From Flavobacterium segetis (lineage in GTDB: Bacteria > Bacteroidota > Bacteroidia > Flavobacteriales > Flavobacteriaceae), in NCBI RefSeq assembly GCF_900129575.1, contig NZ_FQWE01000002.1, forward strand, positions 186,001 to 250,000: DNA of 64,000 bases. Direction: 5' to 3'. Numbering within the stretch: the first letter of the stretch is position 1; every line of letters begins with the position of its first letter. The translations under genes and the position numbers were made by a program. The notes under the pieces were generated by a model that was given only the letters and a program-made list of their open reading frames with translations, was not told where the DNA came from and did no database searches. This document shows, piece after piece, positions 53,958 through 62,213 of the stretch.

Positions 53958-55565
53958 TTAATATCCAGGATTTTGAGTTAAATTAGGGTTTGCTGAAATC
54001 GAAGCATTTGGAAGCGGAAAAACATTTAGAGTAGATCCAAAAGAAGTTCCATTAGCAATATTACCTTTCCAAGCCCAGTTGTAATTTCCTCCGCCATATT
54101 TATTAAAACGGATTAAATCCTGTCTTCTGTGACCTTCCCAATGCAATTCTCTTGCTCTTTCATCAATCATAAAATCAAGATTAACTTGAGATTGCGTCAC
54201 ATTTGCAACAGCGACACCATTATTAGCTCTTTGTCTCAATGCATTAATATAACCTAATGATTGCGTTGATGCAACAGTTGAAGTTCCCCCATTAGTAGCA
54301 CCATCCTTTCTCATTTGCGCTTCAGCATACATTAAGTACACATCTGCTAAACGAAATAATGGGAAGTCAGTGTCGACAAATGTTGAATTTACACCAGCCA
54401 CACCAGCAGCCGTTTTGTTAGAGAATTTACGTAAAATATATCCTTGAGTACCATTTGATAGCTCCGTAATATCAATAGGTCTTGCGCCAGCTAAATATGT
54501 TTTTCTAGCATCAGTATCAAATTGAGATCCATCAAACTTTTCAACGATTTGTTTTCTAAGTCTTAATGCTCCACCAAAACCTCCTACACCAAAATCTGAT
54601 CCATTTGACTCCGTGGCTCCTACTTGACCATTGATGATAATTGTTGTTGCGCCGTAGTTTTGAGTTTTTACACCATCTGATTGTAGCGTAAAAATCAACT
54701 CAGAAGAAGTATTGTTATCTGCTTTGAAATTGTCTAAATAATTTGTTTTCAAAACATAACCTCCAGCGATCACTTCAGAACATTTTGCCATACATTCTGC
54801 ATATTTAGGTGTGCCGATATATACTTGCGCATTTAAATACATTTTAGCTAATATCATTTGAGCCATTGCTTTGTCTAAACGTCCGTACTCATTAGTTCTT
54901 GCTGCTTTTAAATTAGGAATTACCTCTTTTAATTCCGTTTCAATAAAGGTAAACAATTGTTGTCTATCATATTGCGGTCCTCTAAAATTTAAAGGATCAT
55001 TCTCTGTTATGAAAGGTGCTTTACCAAAAAGATCCATCATATTATAGTAAGCAAAAGCTCTTAACACTTTAACTTCATTTCTATAAAAAGTAATTTCAGT
55101 AGCGTCTGCACCAGTAATACCTCTTGAGGCTACTAATTCTGGTGTGGATTGTCTTAAAAAATCATTTGCAATAGCTACTTCAGCCATCGTTCTACTAAAC
55201 ATTCCTAATAAGATTGGATTGGATGATGACCAAGTATTTCTTTGTAATTCAGCTACACCTTCATCATTTTCATAAGTCCAAACTGCTTCGTCAGTGGTTA
55301 AAGTTTGTAAATACCACATACAACGACCAAATTGACTTGTACCCGCATCAATCCCTTGTAAGAAAGAAGAGCCTGCGTCACCAGTTCCTGTTAAACTAAG
55401 ATTGCCGTAAACTCCGCCTAGTGCTTGCTTGTATCCTTGAGGAGTAGAAAACAATTCATTGGGTGTAAGTACTCGAGAATCCTCTGCGACTACATCAAGA
55501 TCACTTGTACACGATTGAAAAACCGCAGTAGCAATAAGGATGTAAATAAAATTTATTTTTTTCAT
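53958..55565 (-). CDS. SusD/RagB family nutrient-binding outer-membrane lipoprotein
   Basis: 535 residues from MKKINFIYIL at 55565. Lipobox FQSC followed by TSDLDV. SusD-like architecture: TPR-type helices, GGVYGNL, TTDEAVWTYENDEG, RAFAYYNMMDLFGKAPF, LFRLADVYLMYAEAQMRKDG, and the C-terminal IDERARELHWEGHRRQDLIR, a strong family signature. It binds maltooligosaccharide-like glucans at the cell surface and closes over the SusC channel. 10 bp after susC. Confidence 0.96.
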   Translation of the reverse strand: MKKINFIYILIATAVFQSCTSDLDVVAEDSRVLTPNELFSTPQGYKQALGGVYGNLSLTGTGDAGSSFLQGIDAGTSQFGRCMWYLQTLTTDEAVWTYENDEGVAELQRNTWSSSNPILLGMFSRTMAEVAIANDFLRQSTPELVASRGITGADATEITFYRNEVKVLRAFAYYNMMDLFGKAPFITENDPLNFRGPQYDRQQLFTFIETELKEVIPNLKAARTNEYGRLDKAMAQMILAKMYLNAQVYIGTPKYAECMAKCSEVIAGGYVLKTNYLDNFKADNNTSSELIFTLQSDGVKTQNYGATTIIINGQVGATESNGSDFGVGGFGGALRLRKQIVEKFDGSQFDTDARKTYLAGARPIDITELSNGTQGYILRKFSNKTAAGVAGVNSTFVDTDFPLFRLADVYLMYAEAQMRKDGATNGGTSTVASTQSLGYINALRQRANNGVAVANVTQSQVNLDFMIDERARELHWEGHRRQDLIRFNKYGGGNYNWAWKGNIANGTSFGSTLNVFPLPNASISANPNLTQNPGY

Positions 55566-55575
55566 TTTCTTATTA

Positions 55576-58512
55576 TTAAAATTTAACATTTACCCCACCT
55601 AAAATAGATCGTTGTCTAGGATATATGGTGTTATCAACCCCGTTATTTGCAATTTCTGGATCTAAACCAGAATAATCTGAAATCACAAATACATTTTGCA
55701 TACCTGCAAATAATCGAAGTGATGCTTTACCTTCTAACCATTTTGGAAAAGTGTAACCTAATGTAATATTATCCATTCGCAAGAACGAAGCATTTTCAAC
55801 AAACATATCTGACAATACAACATTAGATGTCGTGTTGAAGTTTGTTTCTAATACAGATGTTGGAATATTCCCCACTGTTCCTCCTGTTGTCAAAAAGTTA
55901 TATTGTGCTCTACTTGCATTTACAGCATTCAATACACGATTACCTACACTTGCTCTTAAATTAAATGAAAAATCAAGATTCTTGTGATTTAAAGTAGAAG
56001 CTAATCCAAATGTTGCTTTAGGATCTGGATTTCTATACACATATTTATCACTTGCATTAATTACACGGTCATTATTTAAATCAGCATAACCATTCTCAAT
56101 TGGTTTACCAGTTACGTCATACAATTGTTTGTACAAAAAGAAAGAATTTGGAGCAAAACCTACTTTGTGCACTTGACCTTGTGTTCCAGTTCCTGCTAAA
56201 TTTTCACCAACTCTAATAAAATCTGAACTTAGCTCAGTTATTTTACGATCAAAAGCAGTTACATTAAAGTTTAGATTCCAATTTAAATTTTCAGTTCTTA
56301 CAACATCTGTACTTATAGAAAACTCAATACCTTTTGTGGTGAAGCTCCCTATGTTTTGCCATGATCTGTTAGAGAAATTACTTCCATCTGCAGTAGCTAC
56401 ATCTGCTAATAAATCTTTCGAATCTTTATAAAATACGTCAACGCTACCCGTAACTCTATTTTCATATAATCCAAAATCTAAACCAGCATTGAATGTTGTT
56501 GTCTCTTCCCATTTAAGATCTGCGCTTTGTCTCGCAGAAACGGCAATAGGTAAAGCAACTGTTCCAAAAAAGTATTGAGAACTACCACTACCTAAATTAT
56601 ATTGTTGCAAGTAATCATTATTATTCCCTACGTCTTGCTGACCAGTAATACCGTAACCAACTCGTAATTTTAAATCAGAAACAGTTGTGTTGTTAGCCAA
56701 CAAATCTTCTTTAATTTTCCACGCAAAAGATGCTGCTGGGAAATTTGCATATCGATTATCTTTATTAAATTTCGATGAACCATCTCTCCTTAGTGACATA
56801 GTCAAGATATACTTATCATTATAAGTTAAATTTGTTCTTCCAAAAAAACCAACATTTACTCTGTCAATATCAATATTAGTTTGCGGAAAACCTGTCTTAC
56901 CTGTTGGTAAATTAGGATCATTTATATTTCCCGAAAGATAGTTATAAGAGTCCCATTTTTGATAAGAATAACCAGCAGTAGCATCAACATTCAACAAATT
57001 AAATGTTTTGTTATAAGCAAAATAGGCATCTAATAACTTGTTTTTTCTCATGCTTGTAGAAAATTCATTTGTACCATAAGGGATGTCATTGTTGCTTCCT
57101 GAGCTTGCTGCAAAAGCAGAAGCTCTTTTTGATCTTTCACCATCTGCCTGATCAAATCCCGCGTTTACAACTGCTCTTAATTCAGGGAAGAAATGAAATT
57201 TATAGTCTACCTCGAAATTCCCAAAGAAGCGATTATTTTTACCATTATCAAATGTCTGTAACAATTGGGCTACTGGATTTCTAGGCGTTTGTGGTGTTAA
57301 TTTACTATTACCTTGATTATAGTATTCAAAGAAACCACCGTAAATGGATCCTGCTTGATATACCGGTTGCGTGGGATCAAATCTAATTGCGCTACCTTCT
57401 ACTCCATCAGCGAATCTATTTTTCTCATTAGAATAGTTTGCATTTAATTTTATTTTTAAATGATCTTGTAAAAACGATGGATTCATTGCTAAACCAACTG
57501 TCGTTCTATTAAAAGCATTTGTCAATCTTAAACCTTCTTGATACGTATTCCCTACCGTCAATCGCGTAGGAATGGCATTTAATAAATTACCTCTAATAGA
57601 AATATTATTATCTATAAAATCTGTTTTTCTATAAATTTGTTTTTGCCAATCAGTATTTGCATTTCCTAATTTTGATACATCATTAGGTCTTTTATCAGCA
57701 ATTAAAGTTCTAAAAGCAGCGGCATCAAATACATCGATAGTTTTAACAATCTCACCACTTCCATATTGAAAGTTATAATCAACAGCAAGTGATTTACCTC
57801 CTTTTTTTGTGGTTATGATGATGACACCGTTAGACGCTCGTGAACCATAAATAGCAGTTGCAGAAGCATCTTTTAAAACGGTAATAGACTCAATAACACT
57901 TGGGTTTAGCGAAGCTAAAAATGAGGTAGATCCTGTACCAACGCTGTTTTCAATAGGCAAACCGTCAATCACAATCAATGGATCGTTACTTGCAAATAAG
58001 GAAGATCCTCCACGAATTCTAATTTGTGAACCGGAACCTGGAGCACCACTCGTATTTACAGTTACACCCGCAATTCTACCATTCAATAGGTTTTCAGCAG
58101 TTACATTTGCACCTTTATTAAAATCTTTAGTAGTTATTACTGTCACTGCTCCAGTAGCATCTTTTTTCTTAACAGTACCGTAACCTACATTAATTACAAC
58201 TTCTTTTAATTGATTTGCATCTTCTTCAAGAGATACATCAATTACTTTTTGCGATACATAGTCTACAACCGTATTAGTGTAACCAATAAAGGAAAAAACT
58301 ATTTTATCCCCTTTTTTCAAATTTTCCAACTTATATCTTCCATCAAAGTCAGTAGAAACGCCATTAGCAGCCCCTTGAACATTTACATTTACTCCTGGAA
58401 TAGGCTGTCCTGATATTTTATCTAAGACAGTTCCGTTTACAATATTCTGAGCTAGAACACTAAACGGGAGTAGCAGTACTAAAATTAACAACTTTTTGTA
58501 AATTGTTTTCAT
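55576..58512 (-). CDS. SusC/RagA family TonB-dependent outer-membrane transporter
   Basis: 978 residues. Signal peptide MKTIYKKLLILVLLLPFSVLA, a CarboxypepD_reg-like N-terminal domain (~23-105, NGTVLDKISGQPIPGVNVNV), a plug domain (~110-235: VNVGYGTVKKKDATGAV, SQIRIRGGSSLFASNDPLIV, VLKDASATAIYGSRASNGVI) and a beta barrel to the C-terminus (YPRQRSILGGVNVKF). Energy-dependent import of bound glucan oligomers with SusD. First gene of the leftward starch operon, divergent from the lacI-type regulator. Confidence 0.96.
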   Translation of the reverse strand: MKTIYKKLLILVLLLPFSVLAQNIVNGTVLDKISGQPIPGVNVNVQGAANGVSTDFDGRYKLENLKKGDKIVFSFIGYTNTVVDYVSQKVIDVSLEEDANQLKEVVINVGYGTVKKKDATGAVTVITTKDFNKGANVTAENLLNGRIAGVTVNTSGAPGSGSQIRIRGGSSLFASNDPLIVIDGLPIENSVGTGSTSFLASLNPSVIESITVLKDASATAIYGSRASNGVIIITTKKGGKSLAVDYNFQYGSGEIVKTIDVFDAAAFRTLIADKRPNDVSKLGNANTDWQKQIYRKTDFIDNNISIRGNLLNAIPTRLTVGNTYQEGLRLTNAFNRTTVGLAMNPSFLQDHLKIKLNANYSNEKNRFADGVEGSAIRFDPTQPVYQAGSIYGGFFEYYNQGNSKLTPQTPRNPVAQLLQTFDNGKNNRFFGNFEVDYKFHFFPELRAVVNAGFDQADGERSKRASAFAASSGSNNDIPYGTNEFSTSMRKNKLLDAYFAYNKTFNLLNVDATAGYSYQKWDSYNYLSGNINDPNLPTGKTGFPQTNIDIDRVNVGFFGRTNLTYNDKYILTMSLRRDGSSKFNKDNRYANFPAASFAWKIKEDLLANNTTVSDLKLRVGYGITGQQDVGNNNDYLQQYNLGSGSSQYFFGTVALPIAVSARQSADLKWEETTTFNAGLDFGLYENRVTGSVDVFYKDSKDLLADVATADGSNFSNRSWQNIGSFTTKGIEFSISTDVVRTENLNWNLNFNVTAFDRKITELSSDFIRVGENLAGTGTQGQVHKVGFAPNSFFLYKQLYDVTGKPIENGYADLNNDRVINASDKYVYRNPDPKATFGLASTLNHKNLDFSFNLRASVGNRVLNAVNASRAQYNFLTTGGTVGNIPTSVLETNFNTTSNVVLSDMFVENASFLRMDNITLGYTFPKWLEGKASLRLFAGMQNVFVISDYSGLDPEIANNGVDNTIYPRQRSILGGVNVKF

Positions 58513-58556
58513 ACTTTTTGTTTAATTTAATTTAATTTTTCTTGAGTTATCACGCT

Positions 58557-58577
58557 TAACTTTTACTTCGAAAGTTA
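58557..58577. promoter_or_regulatory. Candidate LacI operator upstream of susC
   Basis: TAACTTTTACTTCGAAAGTTA has 7-bp perfect inverted ends (TAACTTT/AAAGTTA). Its 15-base core ACTTTTACTTCGAAA (58559-58573) recurs exactly upstream of the sugar transporter (59965-59979). It contains the CG-centred TTCGAA typical of LacI-family sites. 45 bp upstream of the susC ATG. Confidence 0.6.
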
Positions 58578-58695
58578 AATCTATGTAAATTTTATGTCTT
58601 TCTACACGTCTTATTTTTAAGTATGTCACGAAAACGTAATAGTGTTGAAAACTTACTGAATTATTTACATTTTAGTCTGTTTTATTACCAATTCT

Positions 58696-58734
58696 GAAAT
58701 TAATTTTTATCTTTATTACGAAATTAATTTTTAC
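58696..58734. promoter_or_regulatory. Two 14-bp direct repeats before the lacI-type gene
   Basis: GAAATTAATTTTTA at 58696-58709 and 58720-58733, 24 bp apart. It ends 9 bp before the ATG of the LacI gene. A possible binding site for autoregulation or for the leftward susC promoter. Confidence 0.45.
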
Positions 58735-58742
58735 CCCATTCT

Positions 58743-59768
58743 ATGATGAAAAGGAAAATTACACTTAAACAAATTGCAAAAGAATTAGACGTTTCTATTT
58801 CAACCGTTTCAAAATCACTAAGAAATAGTCCAGAAATAGGCGAGGAAACGAGATTGAAAGTGCAGGCTTTTGCCAAATTCTATAATTATAAACCAAACAA
58901 TATTGCACTCAGTCTAAAAAACAGAAAAACTAAAGTTATAGGAATCATCATTCCTGAAATTGTACATCATTTTTTCTCTACTGTAATTAATGGAATTGAG
59001 CAAGTCGCTAATGAAAATGGTTATAGTGTAATCATTTGTCTGTCTGACGATTCTTTTGATAAAGAAGTACTTAATATGGAAATGCTGGCTAACGGAAGTA
59101 TTGATGGTTTTATAATGTCACTTTCTAAAGAGACGCAGTTTAAAGGCGATTTTCATCATATCACTGAAGTTATAAATCAAGGAATGCCTGTAGTAATGTT
59201 TGATCGCGTTACAAATGAAATCCTGTGTGATAAGGTTATAATTGATGATAAAGCAGCTGCGTATGAAGCCGTACAAAGCTTAATAGATAAAGGACGAAAA
59301 AAAATCGCATTAGTTACCACGGTTGATTATGTAAGTGTAGGCAAACTGCGTACTGATGGTTATATCAAAGCACTACTTGATAATGACATCCCTTTTAATG
59401 AAAACTTAATTATAAAAATTGAAGATATTGATACGTGCGAAATTACAATTGGTAAATTATTAGAGGACAAAGCAATTGATGCCGTTTTTGCAGTAAATGA
59501 ATTATTTGCTGTGACGATCATAAAAACAGCAAACAAAATTGGTTTGACTGTTCCAAAGGATTTAGCCGTGATTGCCTTTACAGACGGTATAATATCAAAA
59601 TACTCAACTCCTACAATTACAACAGTAAGTCAAAACGGTATTAAAATGGGAAATAAAGCTGCGAAAATGCTCATTGAACGATTAGAAACAGCAGAAGAGG
59701 AAGGAAATGAAAATTATAAAACGGAAGTGATTGAAACCCACTTGATCGAAAGAGAATCAACTCATTAA
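58743..59768 (+). CDS. LacI-family transcriptional regulator of the starch/maltose locus
   Basis: 341 residues. N-terminal HTH TLKQIAKELDVSISTVSKSL (~6-25) with the hinge helix YKPNNIALSLKNRKT, then a periplasmic-binding-protein-like ligand domain (~62-335, KVIGIIIPEIVHHFFSTV, DGFIMSLS, PVVMFDRV, DAVFAVNE). Lies between the divergent susC operon and the MFS-pgm-GH65 genes. By position it should bind the shared CG-centred sites (58557-58577, 59965-59979) and respond to maltose or a related ligand. Whether it represses or activates cannot be read from the sequence. Confidence 0.93.
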   Translation: MMKRKITLKQIAKELDVSISTVSKSLRNSPEIGEETRLKVQAFAKFYNYKPNNIALSLKNRKTKVIGIIIPEIVHHFFSTVINGIEQVANENGYSVIICLSDDSFDKEVLNMEMLANGSIDGFIMSLSKETQFKGDFHHITEVINQGMPVVMFDRVTNEILCDKVIIDDKAAAYEAVQSLIDKGRKKIALVTTVDYVSVGKLRTDGYIKALLDNDIPFNENLIIKIEDIDTCEITIGKLLEDKAIDAVFAVNELFAVTIIKTANKIGLTVPKDLAVIAFTDGIISKYSTPTITTVSQNGIKMGNKAAKMLIERLETAEEEGNENYKTEVIETHLIERESTH

Positions 59769-59864
59769 ATCAATTGTTTGACTGCTATTTTAACAAACTT
59801 AATGCTAAAAAATGATTTGATACAGATTTAAAAAGTCACAAAATTATCTTTTTTTTCCTATTTT

Positions 59865-59893
59865 ATTTTCAACTACAACCTTGTAGTGAAAAT
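59865..59893. promoter_or_regulatory. Perfect inverted repeat upstream of the sugar transporter gene
   Basis: ACTACAA-CC-TTGTAGT (59872-59887) is a perfect 16-bp dyad. Flanks extend it (ATTTTC on the left, GAAAAT on the right, with one unpaired A). No U-run follows, so it is more like an operator than a terminator for the LacI gene. It lies ~150 bp before the transporter ATG. Confidence 0.45.
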
Positions 59894-59901
59894 AGTTGCC
59901 C

Positions 59902-59941
59902 GAAATATATTTCCGAAAATCATAATTCTGAAATATATTTT
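59902..59941. promoter_or_regulatory. Palindrome GAAATATATTTC and a near copy
   Basis: GAAATATATTTC (59902-59913) is a perfect 12-bp palindrome; GAAATATATTTT follows at 59930-59941, 28 bp on. Both are upstream of the transporter gene. Could be paired sites for a regulator. Confidence 0.35.
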
Positions 59942-59964
59942 TATATTTACCCCTCAAAGCTTTG

Positions 59965-59979
59965 ACTTTTACTTCGAAA
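59965..59979. promoter_or_regulatory. Candidate LacI operator upstream of the MFS-pgm-GH65 genes
   Basis: ACTTTTACTTCGAAA, identical over 15 bases to the site upstream of susC (58559-58573) and in the same strand orientation, 55 bp before the transporter ATG. No similar long match in other intergenic regions noticed by eye. Confidence 0.6.
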
Positions 59980-60034
59980 ATAAGGCAAGTTTTGATAAGC
60001 ATAGCGCTTATCGTATTAATTTTAAATTACGATA

Positions 60035-61441
60035 ATGGAAAAGCGTAGATTAAGTTTCTGGCAAATTTGGAACATGAGTTTCGGTTTCTTGGGAATACAG
60101 TTTGGTTTCGCCCTTCAAGGAGGGTTCATGTCCAGAATTTTTCAAACTCTTGGCGCAAATGTTGACGATATTCCTGGACTATGGATCGCTGCTCCATTAA
60201 CTGGACTACTAGTCCAACCTATTGTTGGGTATCTATCTGATAACACTTGGAGTCCCCGGTATGGCAGAAGAAAACCCTTTTTCTTAATTGGTGCTATTTT
60301 AGCTTCTATCACTTTATTTTTCATGCCTCATTCTCCTGTTTTATGGGTTGCGGCAGGCTTATTATGGATTTTAGATTCTTCAATAAATATCAGCATGGAA
60401 CCTTTTCGCGCTTTAGTTGCTGATAAACTTCCAGATTCACAACGATCTAATGGTTTTGTAATTCAAACGCTGATCATTGGTATTGGTACTTGGATTGCAA
60501 GCAACTTACCGTGGTTAGTTACTAAATTAGGCGTGAGCAATGAGGCAGCTGCCGGCGTCATTCCACAATCAGTGGTTGTTGCTTTTTCAATAGGTGCTTT
60601 TGTATTCTTAATTAGTATTTTATATACTATTTTTACAACAAAAGAAGATCCTCCTGCTGATATAGCGCAATTCAAATTAGAAAAAAAAGAATCTCGATTT
60701 ATTCCTGATTTACTTCAAAGTTTAAAAGAAATGCCTGCAACGATGAAAAAGTTAGGACTGATTCAATTTTTCAGTTGGTTTGCTTTTTTTACAATGTGGA
60801 GTCTTTCTACACCCGCTTTGACAGAACATGTTTTCAAATCTCCAAAACCTACAAATCAAGAATATGCAAAGCTTGATAACCAAGGCGATGTTTTAAAAGA
60901 CGATACTAATCAAGTAGTTTTTTTAAACAGTGAAAAAGCTTTGGAATACAAACAAAAAGACAAAGAGTTTAATGATGCCGCTGATTTAGTGGGATCAGCA
61001 ACTGGAGTTTATGGCTTGTCCTCAATGGCATTTGCATTATTACTCACTTTTTACACTACAAAAAACAAAATAAACAGAAAATACATTCACATGGTTTCCT
61101 TGTTAATAGGCGGATTAGGATTTATTTATATGTTTTACGCAACACCATCAACATTAATGTACTCCTTTATAATGATTGGTTTTGCATGGGGAAGTATATT
61201 ATCTATGCCTTATGCCATGCTTTCTAGCGCAGTAAATCCAAGAAAAATGGGAATGATGATGGGACTTTTTAATATGTTTATTGTAATTCCACAAATCATC
61301 GCTGCACTTGGAGGAATTAATTTCTTTTATAAACTCATTGGCGAAGCACACATTAACGCAATGCTTTTAGCTGGTATTTCATTGTTAATAGCAAGTTTAT
61401 GTACTTTTCTAATTACTGATAAGCAAGCGATTTCAGGATAA
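60035..61441 (+). CDS. Maltose/sugar MFS transporter (GPH/SUT-like)
   Basis: 468 residues, 12 TM helices. N-terminal [20 protein letters not shown], and [19 protein letters not shown] (the SDxxxxxxGRRxP loop), as in sucrose/maltose proton symporters (SUT-like). The middle loop (~260-320) is long and charged ([20 protein letters not shown]). It would bring maltose or a small maltodextrin across the inner membrane. First gene of the rightward operon with beta-phosphoglucomutase and GH65, which sets maltose as the likely substrate. Confidence 0.92.
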   Translation: MEKRRLSFWQIWNMSFGFLGIQFGFALQGGFMSRIFQTLGANVDDIPGLWIAAPLTGLLVQPIVGYLSDNTWSPRYGRRKPFFLIGAILASITLFFMPHSPVLWVAAGLLWILDSSINISMEPFRALVADKLPDSQRSNGFVIQTLIIGIGTWIASNLPWLVTKLGVSNEAAAGVIPQSVVVAFSIGAFVFLISILYTIFTTKEDPPADIAQFKLEKKESRFIPDLLQSLKEMPATMKKLGLIQFFSWFAFFTMWSLSTPALTEHVFKSPKPTNQEYAKLDNQGDVLKDDTNQVVFLNSEKALEYKQKDKEFNDAADLVGSATGVYGLSSMAFALLLTFYTTKNKINRKYIHMVSLLIGGLGFIYMFYATPSTLMYSFIMIGFAWGSILSMPYAMLSSAVNPRKMGMMMGLFNMFIVIPQIIAALGGINFFYKLIGEAHINAMLLAGISLLIASLCTFLITDKQAISG

Positions 61442-61452
61442 AAATTTTCAAA

Positions 61453-62133
61453 ATGACACAAAAAAAAGCATTCATATTCGATTTAGACGGGGTAATTGTT
61501 GATACCGCAAAATATCATTTTTTAGCATGGAAAAAAATTGCTACTGAACTTGGGATTGAATTTACTGAGGAACATAACGAACTTTTAAAAGGAGTAAGCC
61601 GGGTACGTTCTCTTGATATAATTTTAGAATTAGGTAATAAAAAAGTGTCTCAAGAGGATAAAAATAAATGGTTGACTCAAAAAAATGAAGACTATTTATC
61701 GCAACTTGTTGATATGGATGCAAGCGAAATTCTTCCGGGAGTTTTTAAAGTATTACAATTTCTTAAAGAAAAGAACCAACCCATAGCATTAGGGTCAGCA
61801 AGTAAAAATGCGAGACCTATCTTAGAGAAAACAGGAATTCTATCCTATTTTGATGCTGTTGTTGATGGAAATGATGTGACTAATGCCAAGCCAGATCCTG
61901 AGGTTTTCCTCATTGCCGCCGAATTGCTAAAAGTAAAGCCCGAAGATGCTATTGTTTTTGAAGATTCAGTTGCGGGGATTCAAGCTGCTAATATTGCTAT
62001 GATGACCAGTATTGGTATTGGTAATGAAACTATTTTGCATGAAGCAAAATATGTATTCAGAGATTTCAATGCTATAAATCAATCTTTTTTAGAGGATTTG
62101 ATCAAAAACTCTAACCCTAAATTGGGCAACTAA
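61453..62133 (+). CDS. pgmB: Beta-phosphoglucomutase
   Basis: 226 residues, HAD superfamily subfamily I. Catalytic N-terminal FDLDGVIVDTAKYHFLAW (nucleophile and acid/base Asp), the cap-domain GVSRVRSLDIIL, GSASKNARPIL, and KPDPEVFL with FEDSVAGIQAA (motif IV). It converts beta-glucose-1-phosphate to glucose-6-phosphate, the partner reaction for inverting maltose phosphorylase. 11 bp after the transporter gene and before GH65. Confidence 0.95.
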   Translation: MTQKKAFIFDLDGVIVDTAKYHFLAWKKIATELGIEFTEEHNELLKGVSRVRSLDIILELGNKKVSQEDKNKWLTQKNEDYLSQLVDMDASEILPGVFKVLQFLKEKNQPIALGSASKNARPILEKTGILSYFDAVVDGNDVTNAKPDPEVFLIAAELLKVKPEDAIVFEDSVAGIQAANIAMMTSIGIGNETILHEAKYVFRDFNAINQSFLEDLIKNSNPKLGN

Positions 62134-62213
62134 TTATAGAAAATAAGTAACCTTATATAAGTTTTACAGTTTTGAATTGAATTTCTAACTTAAGATTTTA
62201 AACAGAAAAATAA

